A stretch of 64,000 bases of DNA from an uncultured Opitutales bacterium. GTDB lineage: Bacteria > Verrucomicrobiota > Verrucomicrobiia > Opitutales > Intestinicryptomonadaceae. The notes under the pieces are model-generated. The model did not search any database and was not told the DNA's origin. It saw only the letters and a list, made by a program, of their open reading frames with translations. This document shows positions 15,648 through 25,039 of the stretch, piece after piece; position 1 is the stretch's first letter; each line of letters starts with the position of its first letter. The stretch lies in assembly GCA_944389885.1 (NCBI GenBank), contig CALXNZ010000006.1, positions 1-64,000 on the forward strand, written 5' to 3'. The translations under genes were made by a program, and so were the position numbers.

Positions 15648-17144
15648 ATGGAACTGTACATCGGCTTGACCGTAGTGGCTTTTCTCGTATTGATTTGCCT
15701 GCTCTCAAGCAAGATTTCAAGTCATCTCAATCTTCCGAGCCTTTTGCTTTTTCTGGCGGTTGGAATGCTGGCGGGAAGCGAAGGAATAGGCGGCATATAT
15801 TTCGACAACGCAAAGGTCGCCAACTATGTGGGATCTGTGGCGATGGCATTCATACTGTTTTCCGGAGGATTCGACACCAAATGGGCCTCCGTAAAATCTA
15901 TAGCCATAACCGGAAGCATACTGTCAAGTTTGGGGGTGCTGCTCACCGCTCTTTTCGTGGGAATATTCGCATGGATTTTTCTGGGCGCATTGATGCCGGA
16001 ATCCACGATTTCCCTGTCGTGGTGCCTTCTATTGGGAGCCATAATATCTTCCACCGACGCCGCGGCGGTATTTTCAATATTGCGTTCGAGAAGCGTAAGC
16101 CTGCGCGGAAAATTGCAGCCTCTGCTCGAATTTGAATCCGGAAGCAACGACCCGATGGCGGCGTTTCTCACCGTATTCATGGTGGGAATAGTCGGCTTTG
16201 AAAGCTCCTCCGGGGCTCCCATGCCGCTGGCAGATTATTGGATAATATTTCCAAGTTTTCTCATAAAGATGTCGGTGGGGCTCGGTTTGGGACTTATATT
16301 CGGGTGGGCGGCCTCCGCCATATACAACAAAATAGACTTCGACTACAACGGCCTCTACTATGTTTTGGGAATTGCGGTCGTGTGCTTTGCTTACGCCGTG
16401 CCGGAACTTGTCAACGGAAACGGATTCATGTCGGTTTACGTCGCAGGCATGGTCATGGGCAACAGGAGGTTTGTATTTCACAACGGAGTGGGCAGATTTT
16501 ACGACGGCATAGCATGGATAATGCAAGTTTTGCTCTTTACCCTGTTGGGGCTGCTCGCATTTCCATCGCAAATCTGGCACGCAAAATGGCTCGGCCTCGG
16601 AGTGGCCCTGTTTTTAATGCTGGTAGCCCGCCCGCTTGCTGTCATGATATGCATGTGGAGAAGCCGTTTCAATATAGGCGAGAGGTTTTTGGTTTCGTGG
16701 GTGGGCCTTCGCGGCGGGGCTCCCATTATGTTGGCGACCTTTCCCCTAATGGCGAACGTGGAAATGGCTATGCTTCTTTTCGACATAGTATTTTTCATAG
16801 TGATAACGTCGGTCGCAATCCAGGGTATGACAATAATGCCCCTTGCAAAATTGCTGGGGCTTGACGCCCCCATGCGCAAGACGCCCCGAACTCCGCTTTC
16901 GATAGAAGAGACTGGCGACGACTCCACCGATTCCGTGGAATTCACCCTCCCTTCGGAGATGCACGACACCCGTCTATGCGAGCTGGAGTTTCCGCCCGAC
17001 GCCCTGATTCTCCTCATCAGGCGCGACGAAAAATTTATAGTGCCACGCGGGGAGACAAAGCTTAAAAGCGGCGACATTCTGACCGTAATGGGCAACAAAG
17101 CAACCATCGAACAGATTCGGCACATTTTGACTTCAAATACATAA
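15648..17144 (+). CDS. NhaP2/CvrA-type K+/H+ (or Na+/H+) antiporter
   Basis: The 498-residue inner-membrane protein belongs to the CPA1 cation-proton antiporters. Residues 1-400 form about twelve hydrophobic segments, with the ion-binding region SSTDAAAVFSILRSRSVSLRG and FESGSNDPMAAFL, where the paired Asp residues are the transport site. Residues about 420-498 are a cytoplasmic RCK_C/TrkA-C domain (CELEFPPDALILLIRRDEKF), which fits NhaP2/CvrA and suggests ligand control. It probably helps with K+ and pH balance. No ribosome-binding site is visible. Confidence 0.88.
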   Translation: MELYIGLTVVAFLVLICLLSSKISSHLNLPSLLLFLAVGMLAGSEGIGGIYFDNAKVANYVGSVAMAFILFSGGFDTKWASVKSIAITGSILSSLGVLLTALFVGIFAWIFLGALMPESTISLSWCLLLGAIISSTDAAAVFSILRSRSVSLRGKLQPLLEFESGSNDPMAAFLTVFMVGIVGFESSSGAPMPLADYWIIFPSFLIKMSVGLGLGLIFGWAASAIYNKIDFDYNGLYYVLGIAVVCFAYAVPELVNGNGFMSVYVAGMVMGNRRFVFHNGVGRFYDGIAWIMQVLLFTLLGLLAFPSQIWHAKWLGLGVALFLMLVARPLAVMICMWRSRFNIGERFLVSWVGLRGGAPIMLATFPLMANVEMAMLLFDIVFFIVITSVAIQGMTIMPLAKLLGLDAPMRKTPRTPLSIEETGDDSTDSVEFTLPSEMHDTRLCELEFPPDALILLIRRDEKFIVPRGETKLKSGDILTVMGNKATIEQIRHILTSNT

Positions 17145-17264
17145 GGCCCCGCTACGGCGGCATAAAAATGGATAGCCGCGCAAGGCTTGATTTCTTGCGG
17201 TTGTTTGATTTTTATTGAAAAGTATCGAAAACTTTGATTTTTCCGAATCCGTCAAAGGAGAATT

Positions 17265-19883
17265 ATGCTAAAGTTTATACATTTGTTTTTTATTGGAACC
17301 TTATTTGCGGGCATCAACCTGAGTGCGGAAACGCCGTCGCACGACTATAAAGTGGAGATGGTTGACGGAGTGCCGATAATAATGATGGACGGCAAACCAA
17401 TACGCGCCCGAATGTTGTACGGCACGCCGCGCGGGAGCTCGCTTACTCCGGTGACCCCAAAGTGGAAGGATTATTCATTTGAGTTTGAATCGCCTATAGA
17501 CTGTCCGAAGTGCGCCATACACATAAGATTCAATCTTATGGATTTGAAATTGTACATAAGCAAAATCGAGGTGAAAAACCTGACGGATGGGAAAGTCGAG
17601 AAATCGCTCGACTTGTCTTCGGCAACGCTCGATCCGGATATGACATTCTGGTGCCTCGGCAAGGCGACAAAGAAACTCCCGTTTTCCATGAAGGTTGTCG
17701 ACGACTCCGGGACTCCCGCAGTTCTGGCCGACATAAAGCCCGGAACTGGCGATGAGATGGAAGGCATACATCTGCTCTTCATGGGGCTCACCGCCAAAAA
17801 AGGGAATAAATACCAAGTCAACATGACGGTCAGGTCTGATAAGGACGCCCTGCTCGACGTGGGATTCCGCAAACAATTTGACGACCATATGTTGCTTGGC
17901 GCGCTCGGGGAAAAGACCCTCGAGCTTCAGACAAAAATTGCCGCCGATGCAGGAGTCGATTTTGTGACATTCCCAGTGGAGCCCTCGTGGACAGAAGAGG
18001 GTGAAGAGCCGGATTTTGAAGAGCTCGCAAAAATATACGATTCCATCATAAAAGTGAATCCGAATGCCAAGTTGATACCCCGCATACGTTTTTATCCCCC
18101 GGATGAGTGGAGGAAGAAACACCCGGACGACATGTTGCGCTATTTTGACGGAGAGATAGATTCATATTTTCCGTCCATATCCTCAAAGACTTATAGGGAC
18201 GCCTGCGTACGCGCGTTGAAATTGTTGATAGAATTTTCCGAGAAGAACTACGCTGCCAATATGGCGGGATACCACCCCACCGGCGGAAATTCGCACGAGT
18301 GGTTTTACGGCAATACATGGAGAAAAAAATTGAGCGGATATGACGCCCGAACGGTCGAAGCGTGGAGAAAATGGCTCGGCAAAAAATACGGAACTGACGA
18401 AGTACTAAAAGCGGCCTGGAACAATCCCGCCGCCACAATAGAGGGAGCAGAGATCCCTGCCGCGCAAAGGCGCGATGCCGTAGGCAGCCTTGTTGATCCC
18501 AAAAACGAGGCCGACATCGCTGACTTCAACATATTCCTGCAAGACGAGATGACAGACATCGTAAAACTGCTCGCAGACGAGACTCGAAAAGCTGTTCCGA
18601 ACCGTCTGGTTGTATTTTTCTACGGCTACGGCATTGAATTTTCTCCAGTTTACAACGGTCCGGCATTCTCCGGGCACTATGGGCTCTGGAAAGTTTTAAA
18701 GATGGATTCCATAGACGTTCTCTGCGGCCCAATTTCCTACTCCGACAGAATGTTCGGAGGCGGTAAGACCACAATGGGAGCCACCGAGACAATAATGCGT
18801 TCCGGCAAAATATGGCTCGACGAGGACGACACTTCAACCTATTTGGCGCCAAAGACGCCATATCCGGGTTCTGAAAAAGGCCTCGACACCCAGGAAAAAA
18901 CAATAAAAGTCTTGCGCCGAAATCTCGCCCAAGAGCTCGTGAGAAATCTCGCTTGCTGGTGGATGGACTTAGGCGGAAACGGTTGGTTTGCCGATCCAAA
19001 ACTATGGGAACAGATGTCGGCGCTGGCCCCGATAGAAGCTGAGCTTGCAAAGAATCCATCGCCCTACCAGCCAGATGTGGCAATAATATTCGACGAGACA
19101 TCATTGTGCATGGTTGGGGGCAAAGGACAATCAAGGGACACAAGCCATACTTTGTTAAACGGGGCAAGAGTAGCCTTGAACCGCTCCGCAGTTCCCTTTG
19201 GGCATTACCTCGCAAAAGATTTAATATCAAAGAGGATTAAATCAAAACTCAAGATTTTCTCCGGCATTTATGCGCTGAACGAAAAAGATAGAAAGAAGAT
19301 AAAAAGCCGCGCGGCTGGCTCATTTAATATTTGGGCATGGCTGCCCGGATACATAGATCTCGACAAGCGCGAATTCTCCCTTGAATCGGTAAAGGAGCTT
19401 ACCGGATTCGATGTAGTCCAGGCGAAGAAAGGCACAAAAGCGTTTGTTGACAGCACGCCCGAGGGCCTCGGAATCGGATTGCCCGCAAGATTCGGCTCCC
19501 AAGCCGAAATAATGCTGCTTGCTCCCGTTCCGCAAGAGGGCGATAAAATTCTGGCAAAGTTCAATGACGGGACGCCCGCTATTATAGAGCGCGGCAAGAA
19601 CATATTCTGCGCCATACCCACAATGCCTTCCGAACTCATGCGCTACGCCGCCAAGCGCGCGGGTGCGCATGTATATACCGACGCCCCCGCAGCGGTATAT
19701 GCCAACGGAAAGTACGTCTCCATATGCGCCACCGCAGACGGCCCATACGAGATTGATTTGGGCGACACTTACAAAATCCGCGAAGTATTCGACGGACAGG
19801 ACTTGGGAGTCTCCCGAAAGATAAATTTCGAGATGAAAAAGGGCGACATCAAATTCCTAAGGCTTGACCCCCCGTCTGAATAA
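17265..19883 (+). CDS. Secreted GH42-like glycoside hydrolase
   Basis: The 872-residue product starts with a signal peptide (MLKFIHLFFIGTLFAGINLSA) after a strong ribosome-binding site AAAGGAGAATT. Residues about 25-200 look like a beta-sandwich sugar-binding module. A TIM barrel follows from AADAGVDFVTFPVEPSW; GNSHEWFYG carries a likely acid/base Glu and KIWLDEDDTSTYL acidic residues on the nucleophile strand. Residues about 590-800 (PDVAIIFDE to PTMPSELMRYAAKRAG) resemble the beta-galactosidase trimerisation domain. This layout is that of GH42-like enzymes, but the core motifs differ enough that the sugar cannot be named. It stands alone with a terminator behind it. Confidence 0.7.
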   Translation: MLKFIHLFFIGTLFAGINLSAETPSHDYKVEMVDGVPIIMMDGKPIRARMLYGTPRGSSLTPVTPKWKDYSFEFESPIDCPKCAIHIRFNLMDLKLYISKIEVKNLTDGKVEKSLDLSSATLDPDMTFWCLGKATKKLPFSMKVVDDSGTPAVLADIKPGTGDEMEGIHLLFMGLTAKKGNKYQVNMTVRSDKDALLDVGFRKQFDDHMLLGALGEKTLELQTKIAADAGVDFVTFPVEPSWTEEGEEPDFEELAKIYDSIIKVNPNAKLIPRIRFYPPDEWRKKHPDDMLRYFDGEIDSYFPSISSKTYRDACVRALKLLIEFSEKNYAANMAGYHPTGGNSHEWFYGNTWRKKLSGYDARTVEAWRKWLGKKYGTDEVLKAAWNNPAATIEGAEIPAAQRRDAVGSLVDPKNEADIADFNIFLQDEMTDIVKLLADETRKAVPNRLVVFFYGYGIEFSPVYNGPAFSGHYGLWKVLKMDSIDVLCGPISYSDRMFGGGKTTMGATETIMRSGKIWLDEDDTSTYLAPKTPYPGSEKGLDTQEKTIKVLRRNLAQELVRNLACWWMDLGGNGWFADPKLWEQMSALAPIEAELAKNPSPYQPDVAIIFDETSLCMVGGKGQSRDTSHTLLNGARVALNRSAVPFGHYLAKDLISKRIKSKLKIFSGIYALNEKDRKKIKSRAAGSFNIWAWLPGYIDLDKREFSLESVKELTGFDVVQAKKGTKAFVDSTPEGLGIGLPARFGSQAEIMLLAPVPQEGDKILAKFNDGTPAIIERGKNIFCAIPTMPSELMRYAAKRAGAHVYTDAPAAVYANGKYVSICATADGPYEIDLGDTYKIREVFDGQDLGVSRKINFEMKKGDIKFLRLDPPSE

Positions 19884-19898
19884 AAATTCGATTTACAA

Positions 19899-19932
19899 AA
19901 AACCGGAGGATTAACCCTCCGGTTTTCTTATA
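19899..19932. terminator. Bidirectional terminator between the GH42-like gene and the protease gene
   Basis: AACCGGAGG (19901-19909) pairs with CCTCCGGTT (19916-19924). T-rich tracts follow on both strands (TTTTCTTAT and TTTTTTG), so it can serve both convergent genes. Confidence 0.9.
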
Positions 19933-19945
19933 ACTTAACAATTTT

Positions 19946-20930
19946 TCAACGCCTGCGCCATACGGCAAAAGCAAAGGATATAAAGCTTATCAAAACAGCA
20001 TAAGACATCGGCTCCGGAATTTGCGGAACACTGGCAATTATCAAATTTATATCGTCGGCATATTTGGAAAGATTTTGCGATACAGTCATCGAAAAATCTT
20101 CAAATGCTGAAGTGTCAACACCCGACGGTTTGCCGTCTTCCCCATACTTGAGAACGGCATACGAATAATCTCCAAAATTGGCTGCGTCGGGAGACTGGGT
20201 GACATTTGTATTTACCCCTATTAGATACCACTGCCCATTATACTCTACAAACATGCCGCTTCCAGAATCGCCTCTTTGGGCTTGGGCAATGCCGACATCT
20301 GTGACAGCCATAGTAGCAAATATATCGTTAGCATCTTTTGTCGAGCTGTAAATCGTACCCGAAACCCGAATACACGGTTCCCTGAACTCCGTTTGATTCC
20401 ACCGTAGAATCAAAGAGGCCGCTTGAATCGGAGCGCCCGCTTCCTGCTCCGACAATAGAAACTTGAGTGCCATCGTTGTAAACTAATGAATATCCGGTAA
20501 GAGGGCTATACCTTGACGAGAATGTTCCGCCTTTTATCGAATCGCAGACAGTCGAACTCACCGCAACAGATTTTAGAGTCCCTTCCAACGACGACAGATC
20601 CGACACATAAAACATTTTTAAATCTACGCCGTAATTGGAATTGAGGGACGAGTCCACATAGGAGACTTTAGCCGAAGTCCCGTTTTGGGTGACATACATG
20701 GAAGTTGTAATGCCCACATGGTTTGCCGTAATGAACCACCCTCCTCCAAGGTAAACCGCAGACGCCGAATTTATGCTCACAACAGAGGCCTCCGCCGCAG
20801 TAGTGGAGGAATCGTATTTTACTGCGGAGTCTTCATTGCCCTGCCCATAAACAATAATTGCTTCCGCGGAATTTACAAAAAATATAGGCGCAAACAAAAA
20901 AACTGAAATTAAATGAAATAAGTCTCTCAT
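19946..20930 (-). pseudogene. Frameshifted trypsin-like serine protease with PEP-CTERM tail
   Basis: Two overlapping frames together make one exported protease of about 327 residues. The first frame (ATG 20930, stop at 20328) has a signal peptide, GGGWFITANHVG with the catalytic His, and NYGVDLKMF with the Asp. The second frame, ending at 19946, has QRGDSGSGMFV with the Ser and ends PEPMSYAVLISF, hydrophobic residues, WRRR, a PEP-CTERM sorting signal. Skipping one base within 20358-20367 (GGGTTTCGGG on the coding strand) joins them cleanly as YSG then TIYSS. So there is one extra base, by mutation, programmed shift or sequencing error. Intact members would be secreted and anchored through an exosortase. 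Confidence 0.8.
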
Positions 20931-21008
20931 ATGTACCAACTAATATTAGTCAGACGGATTTTTTAGCATGTCAAATAAAAAATTTTTGATATATTTTCTG
21001 TTGTTTAA

Positions 21009-21028
21009 GAGCGACTTTGAAGTCGCTC
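21009..21028. repeat. Short hairpin between the protease and rhamnosidase genes
   Basis: GAGCGACTT (21009-21017) and AAGTCGCTC (21020-21028) form a 9-bp stem with a 2-base loop and no T-run. A 12-base direct repeat, CATATGTACCAA, is found at 20928-20939 (covering the protease start) and again at 21043-21054. The role is unknown. Confidence 0.45.
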
Positions 21029-21161
21029 AGTAAAACAAGAGACATATGTACCAAGTGCTTTTGTATTCCTACCAATTAAATCTTTTTGTAAACAATAATA
21101 TTGTAATGCTCCTAATGAATCGTTATTTTCCCAAATTATTCAACAAACAGGGAGTATATAA

Positions 21162-23426
21162 ATGAAGCATATATTTGCGATATTTACACTGCTAACGGCA
21201 ATCCCCCTAATGGGGCAAAATGCTAAATGGGTAAGTGCAAATGAAGAAAGCGTAGATTCGCCAAACACATGGGTGGCGTTCCGCAAGGATTTTGATGTAG
21301 GCAAGGTGCCGTCGAGTGCAAACGCGAAAATCGCCGTTGACAGCAAATATTGGCTATGGATAAACGGGAAATTAGCGGTATTCGAGGGCGGGCTGAAACG
21401 CGGGCCAAATCCTAAGGACGGATATTTTGACGAAGTGGACATAGCCCCTTTCCTGAAAGAGGGACAAAATAAGCTGGCAATACTCGTCTGGTATTTTGGC
21501 AAAGACGGATTCTCGCACAAAAGTAGCGGAAAGCTTGGACTATTTTTTGACTCCGACGCATTGAATCTCAAGAGCGATTCAACTTGGGTGTCAAAAATAC
21601 ACCCTGCTTATATTGACGCCGGAGAACCGCGGCCAAACTTCCGCCTATCCGAAAGCAATGTTCATTTCGACGCCAACAAAGACATGGAAGGCTGGCAGAC
21701 CGTCCCCGACGCGGTAAAAAAATTCGGATTTAGAGAATCCAAAGAGCTCGGAGAATGGGGCTGTTCCCCATGGAATGACCACCAGAAACGTCCGATTCCC
21801 ATGTGGAAAGAGTTTGAAATACGCTCCGCAAAACTCGAGCGCATACCCGGAGAAAAGACGGACACAGTAAAAGCATACCTTCCGTATAATATGCAGATGA
21901 CTCCGATAATAACCCTCACCGATTCCAGCGGCGGCAGTCTCGTGGATATAAGAACCGACCACACTGTCGCCGGAGGGCAGACAAACATAAGGGCCCAATA
22001 CACCACAAAAAAGGGAACTCAAACTTACGAATCGCTCGGTTGGATGAACGGGCAAATCATTCTGCTCGAAGTTCCCAAAAACGTAAAGATAGACGAGGTA
22101 AAATACAGGGAAACCGGATACGATACAAATCCCGACGGCGAATTTTTCTGCGACGACGACTTTTACATGCGCTTCTGGAAGAAGGGCTTGAATACTCTCT
22201 ACATAAATATGCGCGACAACTACTTTGACTGCCCCGACCGCGAGCGCGCTCAATGGTGGGGGGACGCCGTCGTATTGATGGGCGAGAGCTTTTATACATA
22301 TTCCGCATCGACACACGCCATTATGCGCAAAGCAATAAGAGAATTGGTATCGTGGCAGAAAGACGACGGCGTATTATATTCTCCAATACCCGGGAATTTT
22401 AAGAGCGAACTTCCCGGACAAATGCTCGCCAGCATCGGCAGATACGGCTTCTGGAATTATTATATGAATACCGGCGATATTGAGACCATAAAATACGCCT
22501 ATCCCGCAATAAAAAAATACCTTTCGCTATGGGAACTTGACAACACAGGCTTGACAGTTCTCCGCAAGGGAGGCTGGACCTGGGGCGACTGGGGCGACAA
22601 CAGGGACATGCGCCTGATATTCGCCGGCTGGCACTATATAGCCCTTTCCGCCGCCGCCGATATGGCCGATATACTCGGGTTTCCCCAAGATGCTAAATCT
22701 TATAGAAGTACAATGGAAAAGGTGAAGTCGGGATACAACAAATGCTGGAACGGATTCTCCTACCGGCACCCGGAATACAACGGCTCTACGGACGACCGCG
22801 TACAGGCTCTCGCCGTCATATCGGGAATAGCCGACAAAGATTTGTACGAATCCATATTCAAGCTTTTCAAAACGCAGATGCACGCAAGTCCCTACATGGA
22901 AAAATATGTAATGGAGGCCCTGTTCAAAATCGGCCATGGAGACTACGCCATGGAACGCACAAAGCAGCGTTTCGCCAATATGGTAAATGACAAATTCCAC
23001 ACAACCCTATTTGAGGGCTGGGAAATAGGGGGATTTGGAGGAGGCTCCACAAACCATGCGTGGAGCGGCGGGGCAATTACCGTAATCTCCCAATACTTGT
23101 GCGGGCTATACCCGTTAGAGCCCGCGTGGAAAACTTTCCGCATAGAGCCGACTCCCGTAAAATTCAAAGAGGCGGCAATATCAATACCGACCGTATCCGG
23201 CACAGTTAAATCTTCGTACAGCCTAAAAGACGGAAAATTTTCCATGAAAGTTTCCGTGCCGTCGGGGACAACCGCAATGCTATATCTGCCGACATTCGTC
23301 GGCTCAAAGAGCATTTCCGTAAATGGCGACAAAGAACTCTCAAAATACGGGGCAGACAAATTTAAGCACCCAACAAAACGCTCTCTAAAACTGCCCGCCG
23401 GCGAATATTCTATAAATGTAGAATAA
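21162..23426 (+). CDS. Secreted GH78 alpha-L-rhamnosidase
   Basis: The 754-residue enzyme has a signal peptide (MKHIFAIFTLLTAIPLMGQ). Residues about 20-160 form an N-terminal beta-sandwich seen in this family (WLWINGKLAVFEGG). The central (alpha/alpha)6 barrel begins near residue 330. DCPDRERAQWWGDAVVL is the GH78 signature that carries the catalytic acid, and GWTWGDWGDNRD and FEGWEIGG supply further active-site residues. A C-terminal beta domain (PTVSGTVKSSYSLKDGKF) closes the protein. It should release terminal rhamnose from plant or bacterial polysaccharides. Subfamily and natural substrate cannot be read from sequence. Confidence 0.85.
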   Translation: MKHIFAIFTLLTAIPLMGQNAKWVSANEESVDSPNTWVAFRKDFDVGKVPSSANAKIAVDSKYWLWINGKLAVFEGGLKRGPNPKDGYFDEVDIAPFLKEGQNKLAILVWYFGKDGFSHKSSGKLGLFFDSDALNLKSDSTWVSKIHPAYIDAGEPRPNFRLSESNVHFDANKDMEGWQTVPDAVKKFGFRESKELGEWGCSPWNDHQKRPIPMWKEFEIRSAKLERIPGEKTDTVKAYLPYNMQMTPIITLTDSSGGSLVDIRTDHTVAGGQTNIRAQYTTKKGTQTYESLGWMNGQIILLEVPKNVKIDEVKYRETGYDTNPDGEFFCDDDFYMRFWKKGLNTLYINMRDNYFDCPDRERAQWWGDAVVLMGESFYTYSASTHAIMRKAIRELVSWQKDDGVLYSPIPGNFKSELPGQMLASIGRYGFWNYYMNTGDIETIKYAYPAIKKYLSLWELDNTGLTVLRKGGWTWGDWGDNRDMRLIFAGWHYIALSAAADMADILGFPQDAKSYRSTMEKVKSGYNKCWNGFSYRHPEYNGSTDDRVQALAVISGIADKDLYESIFKLFKTQMHASPYMEKYVMEALFKIGHGDYAMERTKQRFANMVNDKFHTTLFEGWEIGGFGGGSTNHAWSGGAITVISQYLCGLYPLEPAWKTFRIEPTPVKFKEAAISIPTVSGTVKSSYSLKDGKFSMKVSVPSGTTAMLYLPTFVGSKSISVNGDKELSKYGADKFKHPTKRSLKLPAGEYSINVE

Positions 23427-23456
23427 AAAAGGGGGCGCCCCATCGGGAAGCGCCCC
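23425..23456 (-). terminator. Terminator of the nucleoside phosphorylase gene
   Basis: GGGGCGC (23432-23438) pairs with GCGCCCC (23450-23456). The T-run lies on the minus strand only, just after the stop at 23478. Confidence 0.75.
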
Positions 23457-23477
23457 AAAAATAAATCGAACAACAGC

Positions 23478-24812
23478 CTACGCCACGCGCTCCACAACCA
23501 CAATGGGGGCGTTTGGACGCCGCGGAGCAAGCCTGTAAGCGTTCCTCAAATAATCTATTGCCGAATCGAGATTGGATTCGTCGTTATAGTTTATCATAAG
23601 AAGGGGCTCTCCCTGTTTTACCTGGGTGCCAACCTTCTTTATATCGGTCACGCCCACATAAGGATCGATTTTACCGCTCTTTGTAGTCGAAAGGATTTGA
23701 ACGGCTCTGGCAATCATGCCCGCATTGATATTGTGCACATAGCCGCGCTTGGGAGCGGGCAGCTTGCGCTGATGCTTTGGCATTGGATATTTCGACGGAT
23801 CTTCAAGCCAGGGAGCCGAACCGCCCTGCGCTTTCACCATCTCCAGAAACTTCTTATACGCATCTCCATTCTCAATCACGCGCTCCACCGACTGCTTGGC
23901 CGACAATGTCGAACCCGCGACCCCCGCCAGCCTCAGAATCTCCATGCCGAGTTTGAGCACGAGTTCTTTCATGTCGTCGGTGCCGCCGCCGCGCAAGAAA
24001 TCGAGGGCCTCCATAACCTCCAATCCCATTCCCACGCAGTTTCCAAGCGGCTGGTTCATATCGGTGACAAGGGCCACGCAGCGGTGCTTCATAACCCTCG
24101 CTACCCTTGTAATTGTTCGGGCAAGCTGTTTGGCCTGTTCCAAATCTCTTATGAAAGAACCGTTGCCCCATTTCACGTCAACTACAAGTCCGTCGGCGCC
24201 GACAGCAAATTTCTTGCTGAGAACGCTCGCCGTTATAAGCGGAAGGCTCGGAATTGTTGCGGTGGATTGGCGCATTTTGTAGATTTTATCGTCCACCGGG
24301 GAAATTTTGCTGTCATGGGCACAAATTGCGCAACCTACCTTATCGAGCTGTTTAAAGAAATCTCCGAGCGAAAGAACGTTTTTGAAATTGGGAATTGACG
24401 AAAGCTTATCTTGGAGTGAAACCACGAAATCTTCGTCCGCGCTGGTCATACCCGGAATGACCACGCCGCATGCCGCGCCCACCGCCGCCAATATCATCGA
24501 AGTTTTATCCCCTACTCCTCCCGTGGAATATTTTGCAACTTTTGGACGCGTAATCGGCGAGAGATCGAGAATTTCTCCGTTGACAATCATTTCGTCGGCG
24601 AACACCGCGGTTTCCTGCGCAGACATATCCTTGAAGAATATTGCCATTATCAAGGCCGCAAGCTGGTAGTCCGGCATTTCGTCGTCGAGTATGGAATCGA
24701 CAATATTGCGGACTTCGTCTTCCGTAAACTCGTGCCCTTCGCGCTTCTTCTCAATCAGATACGCATAAGACGAATTGATTGACGACTTTCCAATGATTTT
24801 TCTGATTGCCAT
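23478..24812 (-). CDS. Divergent thymidine/pyrimidine-nucleoside phosphorylase
   Basis: The 444-residue protein belongs to the family that splits pyrimidine nucleosides with phosphate. The helical domain, the phosphate loop KYSTGGVGDKTS, and DKIYKMRQSTATIPSLPLITASVLSKK, which carries the Arg, Ser and Lys that hold the base, are present. The usual loop GRGLGHTGGTLDKL, with the substrate-contacting His, is replaced by TSADEDFVVSLQDKLSSI. The substrate may therefore differ from thymidine, and deoA is not assigned. The C-terminal domain ends YLRNAYRLAPRRP. ATG 24812 has AAGGAAAG upstream. It is a single gene with a terminator. Confidence 0.8.
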   Translation of the reverse strand: MAIRKIIGKSSINSSYAYLIEKKREGHEFTEDEVRNIVDSILDDEMPDYQLAALIMAIFFKDMSAQETAVFADEMIVNGEILDLSPITRPKVAKYSTGGVGDKTSMILAAVGAACGVVIPGMTSADEDFVVSLQDKLSSIPNFKNVLSLGDFFKQLDKVGCAICAHDSKISPVDDKIYKMRQSTATIPSLPLITASVLSKKFAVGADGLVVDVKWGNGSFIRDLEQAKQLARTITRVARVMKHRCVALVTDMNQPLGNCVGMGLEVMEALDFLRGGGTDDMKELVLKLGMEILRLAGVAGSTLSAKQSVERVIENGDAYKKFLEMVKAQGGSAPWLEDPSKYPMPKHQRKLPAPKRGYVHNINAGMIARAVQILSTTKSGKIDPYVGVTDIKKVGTQVKQGEPLLMINYNDESNLDSAIDYLRNAYRLAPRRPNAPIVVVERVA

Positions 24813-25039
24813 AAGAATGAAACTTTCCTTGGAGTTAAAAAATGCGCCGCAAACCAACGTTGCATTTCAACGCTCAACCCAGCCCACCTCTATTATGTAA
24901 TCTGAACTTTTTGGATAGAAAGTCGAGCAAAAAAATCCATCTACCGCCGTAAATATCGAACTACGGCCTATTTTTCATTTTTGGAACAAGACGTCGCAAA
25001 CCGCCCATAAGGGAGTCCCGGCAAAACGCACAGAAAGAA

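Noticed and set aside
17179-17214. Weak hairpin CGCAAG/CTTGCG with T-rich tail after the antiporter gene
   Set aside because: Six-base stem with a 9-base loop; it may end the antiporter transcript but the support is too weak to annotate.
24946-24975. GCCGTA/TACGGC hairpin with T-run between the phosphorylase and dxs
   Set aside because: The T-run is on the plus strand, where no gene ends; on the minus strand the T-run is too distant.
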